A program made the position numbers and the translations under genes. Of a stretch of 64,000 nucleotides of DNA, positions 1 to 8,748 are shown in pieces. Position 1 is the stretch's first letter; every line of letters starts with the position of its first letter. The stretch is from positions 1 to 64,000 of the forward strand of contig NZ_WPCC01000015.1 in assembly GCF_009741925.1 (NCBI RefSeq), given 5' to 3'. The notes beneath the pieces are model-generated. The model was not told where the DNA came from, ran no database searches, and saw only the letters and a list, made by a program, of their open reading frames with translations. The DNA is from Natronomonas sp. CBA1123 (GTDB lineage Archaea; Halobacteriota; Halobacteria; Halobacteriales; Haloarculaceae).

Positions 1-32
1 ACGCGATGGACCTCGTCCGGGAGTTCTACTAA
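1..32 (+). CDS. C-terminal end of an unidentified gene (partial)
   Basis: Reading frame 3 encodes AMDLVREFY followed by TAA at 30-32, immediately before a hairpin-rich intergenic repeat. Only nine codons lie in the window, so no function can be given. The clean stop and the repeat placed directly after it suggest the 3' end of a real plus-strand gene convergent with the minus-strand gene that ends at 189. Confidence 0.45.
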   Translation, partial: AMDLVREFY

Positions 33-37
33 CGACC

Positions 38-182
38 TTTTTGCACGGCGGGCCTGCGGCCCGCCGGCAAAAACGTCGATGAAAAAGACACGTCGGCTCT
101 CCTTCCAGTCGAGCCTCGGTCCCGCGCCTCCCTTCGGTCGGCGCGGTTGAACCGCTCGCTCACTCCGTTCGCTCGCGGATGC
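38..182. repeat. Hairpin-rich dispersed intergenic repeat, copy 1
   Basis: The element opens with a hairpin at 38-73: TTTTTGC pairs with GCAAAAA outside, and GGCGGGCC pairs with GGCCCGCC around a TGC loop. The word TCGATGAAAAA follows. It closes with GAACCGCTCG and CGCGGATGCT. A second copy at 47113-47266 shares these landmarks in the same order and orientation, but its inner stem is GGTCGCC/GGCGACC, so both arms changed together. It fills the space between two convergent genes. T-runs flank the stem, so it could act as a bidirectional terminator, but a mobile or structured-RNA origin is equally open. Confidence 0.7.
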
Positions 183-188
183 TTGTTT

Positions 189-1202
189 CTACTGGACTAC
201 TGCCGATAGCTGGTCGATTCTCGCCTCGGTTTCGGCGACCAACTCCTCGACCACCTCGGCGGCCGGCTGTACCTCGTCGGTGAGGCCGCTGCTCTGTCCG
301 GCGTACAGCGCTAGGGCGTCAAGGTCGCCCTCGACGCCTTCCATCGGGAGGTCGTCGCCGTAGCGCACGATTGGGTGGCCGCCGGGGTATTCGGCGATGG
401 TCTCGCCCTCACCGGGTCGGTCGCCGGGGGTGGGGCGGCCCGCTCGTTCCCACGCTTCCGTGGTGCTGTTGTGGAGAACGCGGTGGGGCATCCCTTTCCA
501 TCCGATATCGAACAACTCCGAGTACAGCGTCTCGGTCTCCTCGGCGTCGACGATGCGCTCCCGGTAGTGATTCTCGACGGCGGCCTCTTCGGTAGCGACG
601 AATCGGGTTCCGAGCCACGCACCATCTGCCCCGGCAGCGAGGACGGCGGCGACACCGCGGCCGTCGGCGATGCCGCCCGCCGCGACGACCGGAACGTCGA
701 CGGCGTCGGCGACGCGCGGGACGAGCGGCAGCGTCGCCACCTCGCTTTGGACGTGGCCGCCGGCTTCCCAGCCCTGTGCGACGATTACGTCCGCGCCGGC
801 CGCCGCGGCCGTCTCGGCCTCCTCGGCGCTGCCGACGGTGACGAGCACCGACGCGCCTCCGTCGTGGACGCGTTCGATGTACGGTGTCGCATCGCCGAAC
901 GAGAAGGAGACGGCTGGCACGCCAGCACCGAGGACCGCATCGAGGTGGTCCTCCGTTGCGACTTCTTTGGCTTCGGGGTCGAGAACGACGTTGACGGCGA
1001 AGGGGCGGTCGGTCCGCTCGCGGGTTCGCTCGACGAACTCGGCGGCTCGGTCGGGCGGCCGCCACGTCACCGCCAGTGTCCCGAGGCCGCCCGAATTCGA
1101 CACCGCGGCGGCCAGTTCGGGTCTGGTCACGCTGCCGATGGGCGCCTGTACGATGGGGTACTCGATTTCGAGGGCGTCACACAGCGGGGTCGAAAGCGCC
1201 AT
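189..1202 (-). CDS. Nitronate monooxygenase / 2-nitropropane dioxygenase-like FMN oxidoreductase
   Basis: Predicted FMN-dependent TIM-barrel oxidoreductase of the NMO/YrpB family, 337 residues. The N-terminus carries the family hallmark PIVQAPIGS, then SNSGGLGTL. Later come GADVIVAQGWEAGGH, which holds the conserved AGGH histidine, and the phosphate-binding VVAAGGIADGRG followed by GADGAWLGTRF. I chose the ATG at 1202 because the preceding in-frame residues are arginine-rich and lie over the intergenic gap. It is the last gene of an apparent minus-strand operon behind methylmalonyl-CoA mutase and epimerase (gap 44 bases), so a role near acyl-CoA or nitronate detoxification is possible. The substrate cannot be read from sequence. 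Confidence 0.85.
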   Translation of the reverse strand: MALSTPLCDALEIEYPIVQAPIGSVTRPELAAAVSNSGGLGTLAVTWRPPDRAAEFVERTRERTDRPFAVNVVLDPEAKEVATEDHLDAVLGAGVPAVSFSFGDATPYIERVHDGGASVLVTVGSAEEAETAAAAGADVIVAQGWEAGGHVQSEVATLPLVPRVADAVDVPVVAAGGIADGRGVAAVLAAGADGAWLGTRFVATEEAAVENHYRERIVDAEETETLYSELFDIGWKGMPHRVLHNSTTEAWERAGRPTPGDRPGEGETIAEYPGGHPIVRYGDDLPMEGVEGDLDALALYAGQSSGLTDEVQPAAEVVEELVAETEARIDQLSAVVQ

Positions 1203-1246
1203 ATCCGGGAGTAGTCCGGCGGGTGAAAAAGCGTGCTGCCGCCGTG

Positions 1247-1630
1247 TCAGTGTTCGACGAACTCGACGAGCATGCCGCCGGTCGATTTCGGGTGGAGGAA
1301 CGCCACTTGATGGCCCCACGCGCCCGGCCGCGGTTCTTCGTCTATCAACTCGACGCCAGCGGATTCTGCGCGTTCGAGGGCGGCGTCGATGTCGTCGGTC
1401 TCCAGGGCGATGTGATGTAAACCGGGGCCGTTGTTCTCCAGATACTTCGAGATGGTTCCCTCCTCTTGGGGTTCGAGCAACTCGAAGTAGCCGTTCTCCA
1501 GTTCCAGAAAGATGACTCGGAGGTCCCCGAACCGTTCCTCGTGGGCGATGTCACAGCCGAAGATGTCCTCGTAGCGGAAGGCGAGGCTCTCGGCGTTCTC
1601 GGTGGCGATGCCGGCGTGGTCGAAGCGCAT
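1247..1630 (-). CDS. mce: Methylmalonyl-CoA epimerase
   Basis: Interconverts (S)- and (R)-methylmalonyl-CoA in the propionate-to-succinyl-CoA route. At 127 residues it has the family's usual length and the two-repeat vicinal-oxygen-chelate (glyoxalase) fold. It begins RFDHAGIATENAES, contains NNGPGLHHIALETDD in the second half and ends GGMLVEFVEH. The metal ligands expected for the fold (early His, central HH, terminal Glu) are visible. It lies 40 bases downstream of the methylmalonyl-CoA mutase gene on the same strand, which is the partner enzyme, so co-transcription is very likely. Confidence 0.93.
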   Translation of the reverse strand: MRFDHAGIATENAESLAFRYEDIFGCDIAHEERFGDLRVIFLELENGYFELLEPQEEGTISKYLENNGPGLHHIALETDDIDAALERAESAGVELIDEEPRPGAWGHQVAFLHPKSTGGMLVEFVEH

Positions 1631-1670
1631 GCGTTTCCGTCGGTCGCCGAGGGAGAAATAACCTCCCGAC

Positions 1671-3347
<1,677 letters not shown>

Positions 3348-3410
3348 TATTAGAGAAAGGGGTCGCGCGGGGCTTAAGGGTTGGCGGATGGGTGCGACAG
3401 CACGCTTTTG

Positions 3411-3428
3411 CGTATGGGTACCCATACG
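3411..3428. promoter_or_regulatory. 18-bp perfect palindrome, candidate VapBC operator
   Basis: CGTATGGGTACCCATACG is identical to its own reverse complement and ends six bases before the vapB start codon. Two further A/T pairs flank it after one mismatch. Type II antitoxins of the VapB class commonly repress their own operon by binding such palindromes, so this is the obvious autoregulation site. Its closeness to the ATG implies a leaderless or near-leaderless transcript whose start is masked when the site is occupied. Binding is inferred, not shown. Confidence 0.6.
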
Positions 3429-3434
3429 AAATAT

Positions 3435-3653
3435 ATGAGCAAGAACATCTCTATTTCCGACGACGTCTACGAGCGACTTCGACGCGAGAAGGACGGCCGG
3501 AGTTTCAGCGAGGTAATCGCCGAGCAGCTCGACGAGGGGGCAACGCTCTCCGATGTCACCGGACAGCAGGTACTGCCTGACGACGCTGCCGAGGGAATCA
3601 AGACGGACGTTCGAGAGATGAGCGAGGGGACGCTCGAACGGCTGGAGGAATGA
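3435..3653 (+). CDS. vapB: VapB-family antitoxin
   Basis: Small acidic antitoxin of 72 residues, beginning [19 protein letters not shown]. The N-terminal segment looks like the ribbon-helix-helix DNA-binding part of the archaeal VapB family (COG1753). The acidic C-terminus would wrap the toxin. I chose the ATG at 3435 because the codons upstream of it lie in the palindrome. The stop overlaps the toxin start in an ATGATG arrangement (3650-3653), showing translational coupling. It is followed directly by a PIN-domain toxin, which fixes the assignment better than the short sequence alone. Confidence 0.88.
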   Translation: MSKNISISDDVYERLRREKDGRSFSEVIAEQLDEGATLSDVTGQQVLPDDAAEGIKTDVREMSEGTLERLEE

Positions 3654-4063
3654 TGCTCTGTGACACCAGTGTCCTCGTGGATATCGACCGCGGCGGTATC
3701 GACGAGAAAGTCGCACGACTCGACGAGGAGGGCAGACACGCGATCAGTTCGGTGACGGTGACCGAACTGTACCTCGGCGTCGAGAAGGGATACGAGCGCG
3801 GAACGGAGGCCTACGAGCAGGCGGTCGTCGGCCTCGAGAGACTGCTCTCTCGGTTCGAGCAGTTCGATGTCACCCGTCCCGTCGGCGTGAATGCGGCCCG
3901 AATCGTCGCCGACTTACAGGCTGATGGAGAACGGCTCGATGACCTCCACGACGTGTACATCGCCGCGACCGCTCGGAGCGAAGAACTGCCCGTGCTGACC
4001 GCGAACGTGGGGCATTTCGAGCGGATTGACGACGTTCGGGTGGTGGACTGGGAAGGATTCTAA
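3650..4063 (+). CDS. vapC: VapC-family PIN-domain ribonuclease toxin
   Basis: PIN-domain RNase of 137 residues; VapC toxins cleave tRNA or rRNA when freed from the antitoxin. Acidic catalytic positions are visible: Asp5 in [11 protein letters not shown], Glu39 in VTVTELYLG and the Asp cluster in [15 protein letters not shown], then [11 protein letters not shown] near the end. It may start at 3650 or at the second ATG at 3653. It overlaps vapB by four bases and converges on the secreted-protein gene whose stop is at 4060, overlapping its end by four bases. Confidence 0.92.
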   Translation: MMLCDTSVLVDIDRGGIDEKVARLDEEGRHAISSVTVTELYLGVEKGYERGTEAYEQAVVGLERLLSRFEQFDVTRPVGVNAARIVADLQADGERLDDLHDVYIAATARSEELPVLTANVGHFERIDDVRVVDWEGF

Positions 4064-4938
4064 TTCGAACAGAGTTCTATCTGTCCGTCCAACTCACAGT
4101 CCGCTATCTCGTCGCAGAACTTGGTTTGCGACTTTTCTACTGCATCAGTCGTACGCTGTTCGACATCACACGAATCCGCCTCGAGGAACGTTCGTCGGAT
4201 GAAGAACGTCGACGAATCGTCTTCGACGAATTCGATAGCGAAAACGCCTGTCGGTCGTCCAGACACTCCATCGAAATCATTGAGTTCGACGCTTTCCCCC
4301 TCTCCTGACTGCTCCCCTGTTCTGTAAACTGTCCCGTCCCGCCTATACCACGCACGCAGCGTCTTTCCGTCCAGACTCTCGTCGTACTTGAACTGGCCCC
4401 CTCCTGTGAATCTGGGCGCAGTCGTGGCTGCTGTTGGCAGTGAACAGCTGATTTCGAAACGCCGCTGTGCAGAGACACTGAAACCCTCTCCTTCGGCTTC
4501 GATTCCGAAGACGACCTCTTCGGTCGCGTTGCCGTTGCAATCTATTTCGACGGTAACAAAAGCATCCTCTCCAGGGGTGAATTCGTCTGGTGGCTTCTCG
4601 TTTACTTCGATGGAGTCGAATTCGTCGCCTCGTTCGTCGACCGACAGCGAGAACCCCGTTATTTCTCCTGCAAACTGATTCGTCGCATGAAACAGGTCCT
4701 GCTCTTCACCACTGGTCACATTCAGTGTTTCCGGGGGCGTGGCGTTCGGTTCGTCTTCAGTCGGATACGTCCCGTCCTCGTTCGGGTATCGCAACCCAAG
4801 AAACGCATACGGGTCCCCAACTACGTCGATATTCACGTCCCGCTCGACCTCCGCCGACGTGAACGCCCCCGACCCCATCACCAGACTCCCGCTCGCCGTA
4901 AACGCGCCCATCGAGGCGAGAACGCTGCGGCGCTTCAT
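4060..4938 (-). CDS. Secreted surface protein with SipW-substrate-type signal (DUF1102-like)
   Basis: Exported protein of 292 residues. It starts MKRRSVLASMGAFTASGSLV and continues VMGSGAFTSAEVERDVNIDV, matching the signal region of the paralogs at 6147 and 11512 (positively charged RR, hydrophobic core, then GSGAFTSA just before the mature chain). The rest is Thr/Glu/Asp-rich and beta-like. Several Cys residues (EIDCNG, EISCSLP, EADSCDVEQ, TKFCDEIADCELDGQIELC) may form disulfides, which the paralogs lack. It is translationally coupled (ATGA) to the upstream DUF7344 regulator. No enzymatic motif is visible. I infer a cell-surface or fibre role from the signal class and the neighbourhood. Confidence 0.6.
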   Translation of the reverse strand: MKRRSVLASMGAFTASGSLVMGSGAFTSAEVERDVNIDVVGDPYAFLGLRYPNEDGTYPTEDEPNATPPETLNVTSGEEQDLFHATNQFAGEITGFSLSVDERGDEFDSIEVNEKPPDEFTPGEDAFVTVEIDCNGNATEEVVFGIEAEGEGFSVSAQRRFEISCSLPTAATTAPRFTGGGQFKYDESLDGKTLRAWYRRDGTVYRTGEQSGEGESVELNDFDGVSGRPTGVFAIEFVEDDSSTFFIRRTFLEADSCDVEQRTTDAVEKSQTKFCDEIADCELDGQIELCSN

Positions 4939-5492
4939 TCGTCACACACCTCGTATTTCTCGGAGCCGATACGGTTCCGTGCGGCGTCGTAGGTGTGAAC
5001 CGCGGCAGAAACGGCGAACAGAGCGACGAGAATCACAGAAAGTCCAAGACCTGATAGTTCACCGAAGGGGTACACCCCCACCCACACGGCGGCGACGAGC
5101 GCCGCCCCCACCGCCGACAGTCCGAGATAGTACTCGCTCCACGGGATGTCGTTGTGCGGGACGAACTCCAGATACATCTGGACTTCGCGTGCGTCCTCGG
5201 TCAACTCCACCTCCCCGCGCATGTGTTCGTACTCGATGATACCGGCGTCGTCGAGCTTCGGCAGGTGATTCTGCCGCAGCGCGGTGTAGACGCGCTTGCG
5301 CTCGGCGCTGTCGATTTCGGCCGTCGTGGTGTCGTTTTCCCACGCGGTGACGTGGTCGACGAGCTCGCGCAACTCGACTCGACGGTCGTCCTGTTGTTTG
5401 AGATATTGCAGCGCACAGCGGCGCCGGGCGTTACTGAGCACCTCGAAGACCTCGTCGCGCGGCAGCGACGATGCGTTGTCAGAGGGTGACAC
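4935..5492 (-). CDS. DUF7344 winged-helix protein with membrane anchor, paralog 1
   Basis: Haloarchaeal DUF7344 protein, 185 residues. The N-terminal half is a winged helix (DEVFEVLSNARRRCALQYLK, ELVDHVTAWEND, RKRVYTALRQNHLPKLDDAG, then a beta wing). The C-terminal half has two membrane segments (YYLGLSAVGAALVAAVWVGV and LGLSVILVALFAVSAAVHTY). The layout is a membrane-tethered transcription factor. It overlaps the start of the secreted protein at 4938 by ATGA, so both come from one mRNA. The start used is GTG. An ATG 34 bases upstream sits behind a G-rich leader but is one base out of frame, so the true N-terminus is uncertain. Ligand and targets are unknown. Confidence 0.75.
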   Translation of the reverse strand: MSPSDNASSLPRDEVFEVLSNARRRCALQYLKQQDDRRVELRELVDHVTAWENDTTTAEIDSAERKRVYTALRQNHLPKLDDAGIIEYEHMRGEVELTEDAREVQMYLEFVPHNDIPWSEYYLGLSAVGAALVAAVWVGVYPFGELSGLGLSVILVALFAVSAAVHTYDAARNRIGSEKYEVCDE

Positions 5493-6146
5493 CGACTCGG
5501 AGAGGTGTGGTTCCTTTGAGACTCATGTTCCCCCACCAGAGGACTACATGTTGTCTGACGCGGGTCGCACTAATTAAACCCTACGATGGTTTTGCGGTTT
5601 GAGCCGAAATTCGGGTAGCAATTCGGCCGCAGTATGGCGGTTTTGGATGGTTGGTATATAATTGGCCGGTGATTAGGGATGGGTTATTTATAAGAGCATT
5701 TTTGACTCTCGAACCACGGCTTCGAACTACTAGCTGTCTCCGAAAATCTATAGTTATCTCTGTGGAATAATATCACTAATTCTCGCGCGCGCTCTGGAAA
5801 ATCAACGGATAGCGGTCGGTTCTTCTTTCCGAGGGTCGACTATCGGGCGCGGAACCGGTTTTGAGCTACGGCACGCGCGGCGAGATCGCGCCGAATAGCA
5901 CCCATCTCCCGGTAAAACTGCGATTAATGCTTGGTTAAGCGTCTTTCGGGGACGTTTCAGGATGGGGCTGTGCGCGATTCAGCCCTCTGCTGTCCGTTCG
6001 CAGGCCGGGGCTGTGTTCGGTTCTGCCAGTGCATACAGAAGGGGTGTCCTCTCTTTGGGGTGAGTAAGCGCGGAGCCACTGACACCCGGTCGGTCGACGT
6101 GAATTGTGGGGGCGTGGGGCCGCGCGAAAACCAAGGTGAAAATACA
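5493..6146. other. Long AT-rich regulatory gap between divergent surface-protein genes
   Basis: No credible gene is present in these 654 bases. Two TATA-like stretches occur at 5655-5662 (TATATAAT) and 5684-5693 (TTATTTATAA). GC is low; I counted 22 G/C in the 60 bases 5641-5700. The last 85 bases carry a leader shared with the paralogous gene at 11512. Divergent promoters for the DUF7344 operon on the left and the DUF1102 protein on the right must lie here, and the distance is unusually long for a haloarchaeon. Confidence 0.5.
6064..6139 (+). promoter_or_regulatory. Conserved 5' leader of DUF1102 gene, copy 1
   Basis: Three blocks recur in the same order upstream of the paralog at 11512: GTAAGCGC at 6064-6071 (preceded by a TTGGG block), TGTGGGGGCGTG at 6105-6116, and AACCAAGGTGA at 6129-6139. 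The last contains a Shine-Dalgarno-like AAGGTGA seven bases before the ATG. Spacing between blocks differs between copies. This supports a transcribed leader with a shared control element, but homology by simple gene duplication would also leave such blocks. Confidence 0.5.
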
Positions 6147-6884
6147 ATGCAACGAAGAAACTTCTTGATTGGAATGGGTTCAATTGCTGCCGGCGGAGCT
6201 GCTGTAGTTGGTTCAGGCGCGACAAGTGTCATCCGTGCAGACCGAGGATACAAAGTGGATGTGGCAGGAGATGCAGACGCGTACCTGGGTCTTAATGGAA
6301 ATACCGACTCACCATTTGTTAATCAGTCTGATGGGACGCTATCGCTTGACTTTGCTTCCGATACTGAAGATGGTGGAGAGGGGGTCAATATCGGTGTGAC
6401 CGAAGCACGGCCCGCATTTGAACTCATCAACCAAGGCGCCGAAACGATGTACGTTCAAGTGGAGAATCCACTTTCGAACAACGATATAACTACGGATACG
6501 ACTGGAAACGCAGCTGACGAGGCCACTATCACTGTGCCCGCAGGTGTTGATTTCCAATTTATTGCCACTCCAAGTGGTGATGCTAATAATCTTAGTGGCG
6601 GTGAATTTGGCGTGATTGGACGTCAATCAACTCCGTCAACCGGACCCACATTTGGTAGTACAACTGGTCAGAAGTCTATTCGAAAACATCCTGGGGCTAC
6701 GGGCTACAACTTTATCGAAAACGCTGGCCACGTTGAATTAGACCCGGGACAAAGTGTTGATGTTATTACACGGGTAATCGCTACGGAGCAGGTTAATCCT
6801 CCTGAAGTAGATTTCACCGTTGAAGCATTCAGCGATGCACAATGGGCTTCTGGTGATCGCATGGACTTCTACGCTGAAGAATAG
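6147..6884 (+). CDS. Secreted DUF1102-type surface protein, paralog 2
   Basis: Exported protein of 245 residues starting MQRRNFLIGMGSIAAGG, followed by AAVVGSGATSVIRADRGYK. The RR-x-F-L pattern resembles a Tat signal, and the region also fits the SipW-cognate class. The mature part begins VDVAGDADAYLGLNG, the hallmark opening of these haloarchaeal proteins, and ends in a beta-rich segment (VDVITRVIATEQVNPPEVDF). No Cys and no C-terminal anchor, so it is probably released or polymerised. The ATG at 6147 is chosen because a Shine-Dalgarno-like AAGGTGA precedes it and the signal starts there. Base composition is unlike its neighbours (I counted 47% and 42% GC in two 60-base stretches). The gene for an anchored relative follows after 99 bases. 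Confidence 0.72.
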   Translation: MQRRNFLIGMGSIAAGGAAVVGSGATSVIRADRGYKVDVAGDADAYLGLNGNTDSPFVNQSDGTLSLDFASDTEDGGEGVNIGVTEARPAFELINQGAETMYVQVENPLSNNDITTDTTGNAADEATITVPAGVDFQFIATPSGDANNLSGGEFGVIGRQSTPSTGPTFGSTTGQKSIRKHPGATGYNFIENAGHVELDPGQSVDVITRVIATEQVNPPEVDFTVEAFSDAQWASGDRMDFYAEE

Positions 6885-6983
6885 ACACCAAAAGATATAT
6901 AAATAGCTCCGAATCTTCAGGAAGCAATTAATCAAATATTCAACTACCATTCCCCTGATAACCGTATATAAATTTAATTTGAT

Positions 6984-7817
6984 ATGAATAAATCTCGGAG
7001 TACCACTCAAAATCGATACGTACTTTCTTTATTACTTTTTGGATTAATTGGTGGAATCTCGCTTGTAGTTGTCACTGGGGGGGCCGACGTTGTTACTTAT
7101 GAGGAGACAGACGTTCTTGAGCTTGAACCTGCCGGTAAGGGTATATACACCCAAATAGACGACGAGACCGGCGAAATCCAGATCATCCTCACAGAGGAGA
7201 ACCCGAACCTGAACGCTGAAGGCGTCAACAACGACGCCGTCACCGATATCGGTCCAGTGTTCACCGTTGAGAACGTCCTTGACCAGCAAACCAATGCGAC
7301 CGTTTGGATTTCCCACGACAGCAACGCCGTCGAGTTCTACGTTCCGGGCGAGGGAACGGCCGAGAGCCAAGCCGACGGCGTGTTCATGCAGCCGGGCGAT
7401 TCGGAGACGATAGCGATGCGCATCGACACCCGTGAGACCGACGAAATCACGCTCGGCTCCATCAACGTGATGGCGGTCCTCGACCCCGAAGTCGAGACCG
7501 AGGCCGACGCCGGGTCGTTCGAATCTCTCGGGTATGGCGGATCGGCTGACACCGAAACCCCTGAAACGAAGACGCCCTCGGGAGGGGATACCGAAACGGA
7601 GACCCCATCGGCAACGGCCACCGCAACCGAGAGCGGAGGCTCGGAAGCCAGAACCGGGACGTCGACACCGACGGCCGCACCCACGCCGACGCCCACCGAC
7701 GACCCGACCGGAGAGCAAGCAGGCCTCGACCCATCGTCGCTACTGGGGCTCCTCGGCGCGCTCGCGGGGCTGCTGCTTCTGTTCGCTCTCGCTCGGCGCC
7801 GCCGAAGCGGAGAATAA
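6984..7817 (+). CDS. Membrane-anchored DUF1102-type surface protein
   Basis: Surface protein of 277 residues. An N-terminal hydrophobic segment (YVLSLLLFGLIGGISLVVVT) is followed by a beta-like domain (residues about 35-180) and a Thr/Pro/Ser-rich linker with many TETPS and PTPTP runs (about 185-245). A C-terminal membrane helix follows (LLGLLGALAGLLLLFALA) with a basic RRRRSGE tail. The architecture is a stalk holding an extracellular domain off the membrane, so it could anchor fibres made of the secreted paralogs. A tract of seven Gs (7077-7083) lies at the end of the signal segment and is in frame here. The start region is very AT-rich with TATATAAAT just upstream. Confidence 0.7.
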   Translation: MNKSRSTTQNRYVLSLLLFGLIGGISLVVVTGGADVVTYEETDVLELEPAGKGIYTQIDDETGEIQIILTEENPNLNAEGVNNDAVTDIGPVFTVENVLDQQTNATVWISHDSNAVEFYVPGEGTAESQADGVFMQPGDSETIAMRIDTRETDEITLGSINVMAVLDPEVETEADAGSFESLGYGGSADTETPETKTPSGGDTETETPSATATATESGGSEARTGTSTPTAAPTPTPTDDPTGEQAGLDPSSLLGLLGALAGLLLLFALARRRRSGE

Positions 7818-7883
7818 TTCCCGGCGTTTCAGTTCTCGATACCGGCCGTTCTTTTTACCGTATCGAAAGCGAATAGAGGCGTA

Positions 7884-8736
7884 ATGAGCGATGAGACGGC
7901 GACGTCGTTTTTCGGAATTCTCCGAAAGAGCGTCCGTGCTAGCGACCTTGCACTCCTGTTTTCGGTCCCGCTCGTCCTCGTCGCCGTCTTCTCGCTCCCG
8001 CGTGCGACCCGCGAATCGCTGACCTTCGCCTACACCGACCCCTCGCTACTCACCGCCTACACCTCGGCGTTCGTCCACCTCGATTCGACCCACCTGCTGG
8101 TCAACGTCGGCGGCTACCTGCTCGTCGCGCCGCTGGCGTACCTGCTGAGCGCCCTGAGCGGCCACCGGCGGCGGTTCTTCGTCGCCCTCGCCGTCTTCCT
8201 CGCGGCCTTCCCGGTCGCGCTGTCGTATCTGAACCTCGCCGTCATTCGGCCGAGCGTAGGCTACGGCTTCTCGGGGGTGCTGTTGGCGTTCGTCGGCTAC
8301 CTGCCCATCGCGCTCGCCGATTACCTCGACGCGCAGTTCGATATCGGCTCGCGTCGGTCGCTCGCTCCCGCGTTCTTTTTTCATCGGGTTGGCGCTGTCG
8401 GCGCTGTTGAGCGTTCGGTCGCCGGTGACCTACGGGCTGGCGGCGGCGTCGGTGCTGTCGGCGCTGCTGTACGCCTTGCCGGCTTTCGAGCACCCGGGCC
8501 GACTCCGCTCGAACGTTCGGGCGGCCGCGGGGATGGCCGGCCACTTCGAGCTGTTCGCCGCCGGACTGCTCGCGTTCCTCGCGTTCGTCTTCGTCGCCTT
8601 CCCCGTGGACCCGACGGCCGGCGGGAGCGTCGTCAACCTCTATGCGCACCTGCTCGGCTACGCCTTGGCGTTCGTCGCGACGTACGTCAGCGTCGAAGTC
8701 GGGCTTCGACTCCCCGGGTCGGAGGCGTGGGTGTGA
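7884..8736 (+). pseudogene. Rhomboid-family intramembrane serine protease, frameshifted at a T6 run
   Basis: Multi-pass membrane protein, 283 residues if repaired. The first frame covers HLDSTHLLVNVGGYL (rhomboid HxxxN box) and YGFSGVLLAF (catalytic GxSG serine). The second frame covers the last membrane segments with NLYAHLLGYALAF, holding the catalytic histidine. The frames meet at six Ts (8376-8381). With five Ts the chain reads on as AFFFIGLALSALLSVRSPV without a break. As written it is non-functional past residue 165. A sequencing overcall, a real mutation or slippage are all possible. It sits among surface-protein genes and converges on a DUF7344 membrane-tethered regulator, a plausible substrate. 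Confidence 0.8.
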
Positions 8737-8748
8737 CCGGACGGACTG

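Noticed and set aside
5931-6146. N-terminal extension of the DUF1102 protein upstream of 6147
   Set aside because: It would place 72 Cys/Arg-rich residues before an obvious signal peptide, and the shared leader with a Shine-Dalgarno-like AAGGTGA lies inside it.
8376-8381. Programmed ribosomal frameshift in the rhomboid gene
   Set aside because: There is no downstream stem or conserved slippery heptamer evidence, and two other homopolymer breaks in the window suggest a base-calling cause. Kept only as a minor possibility.
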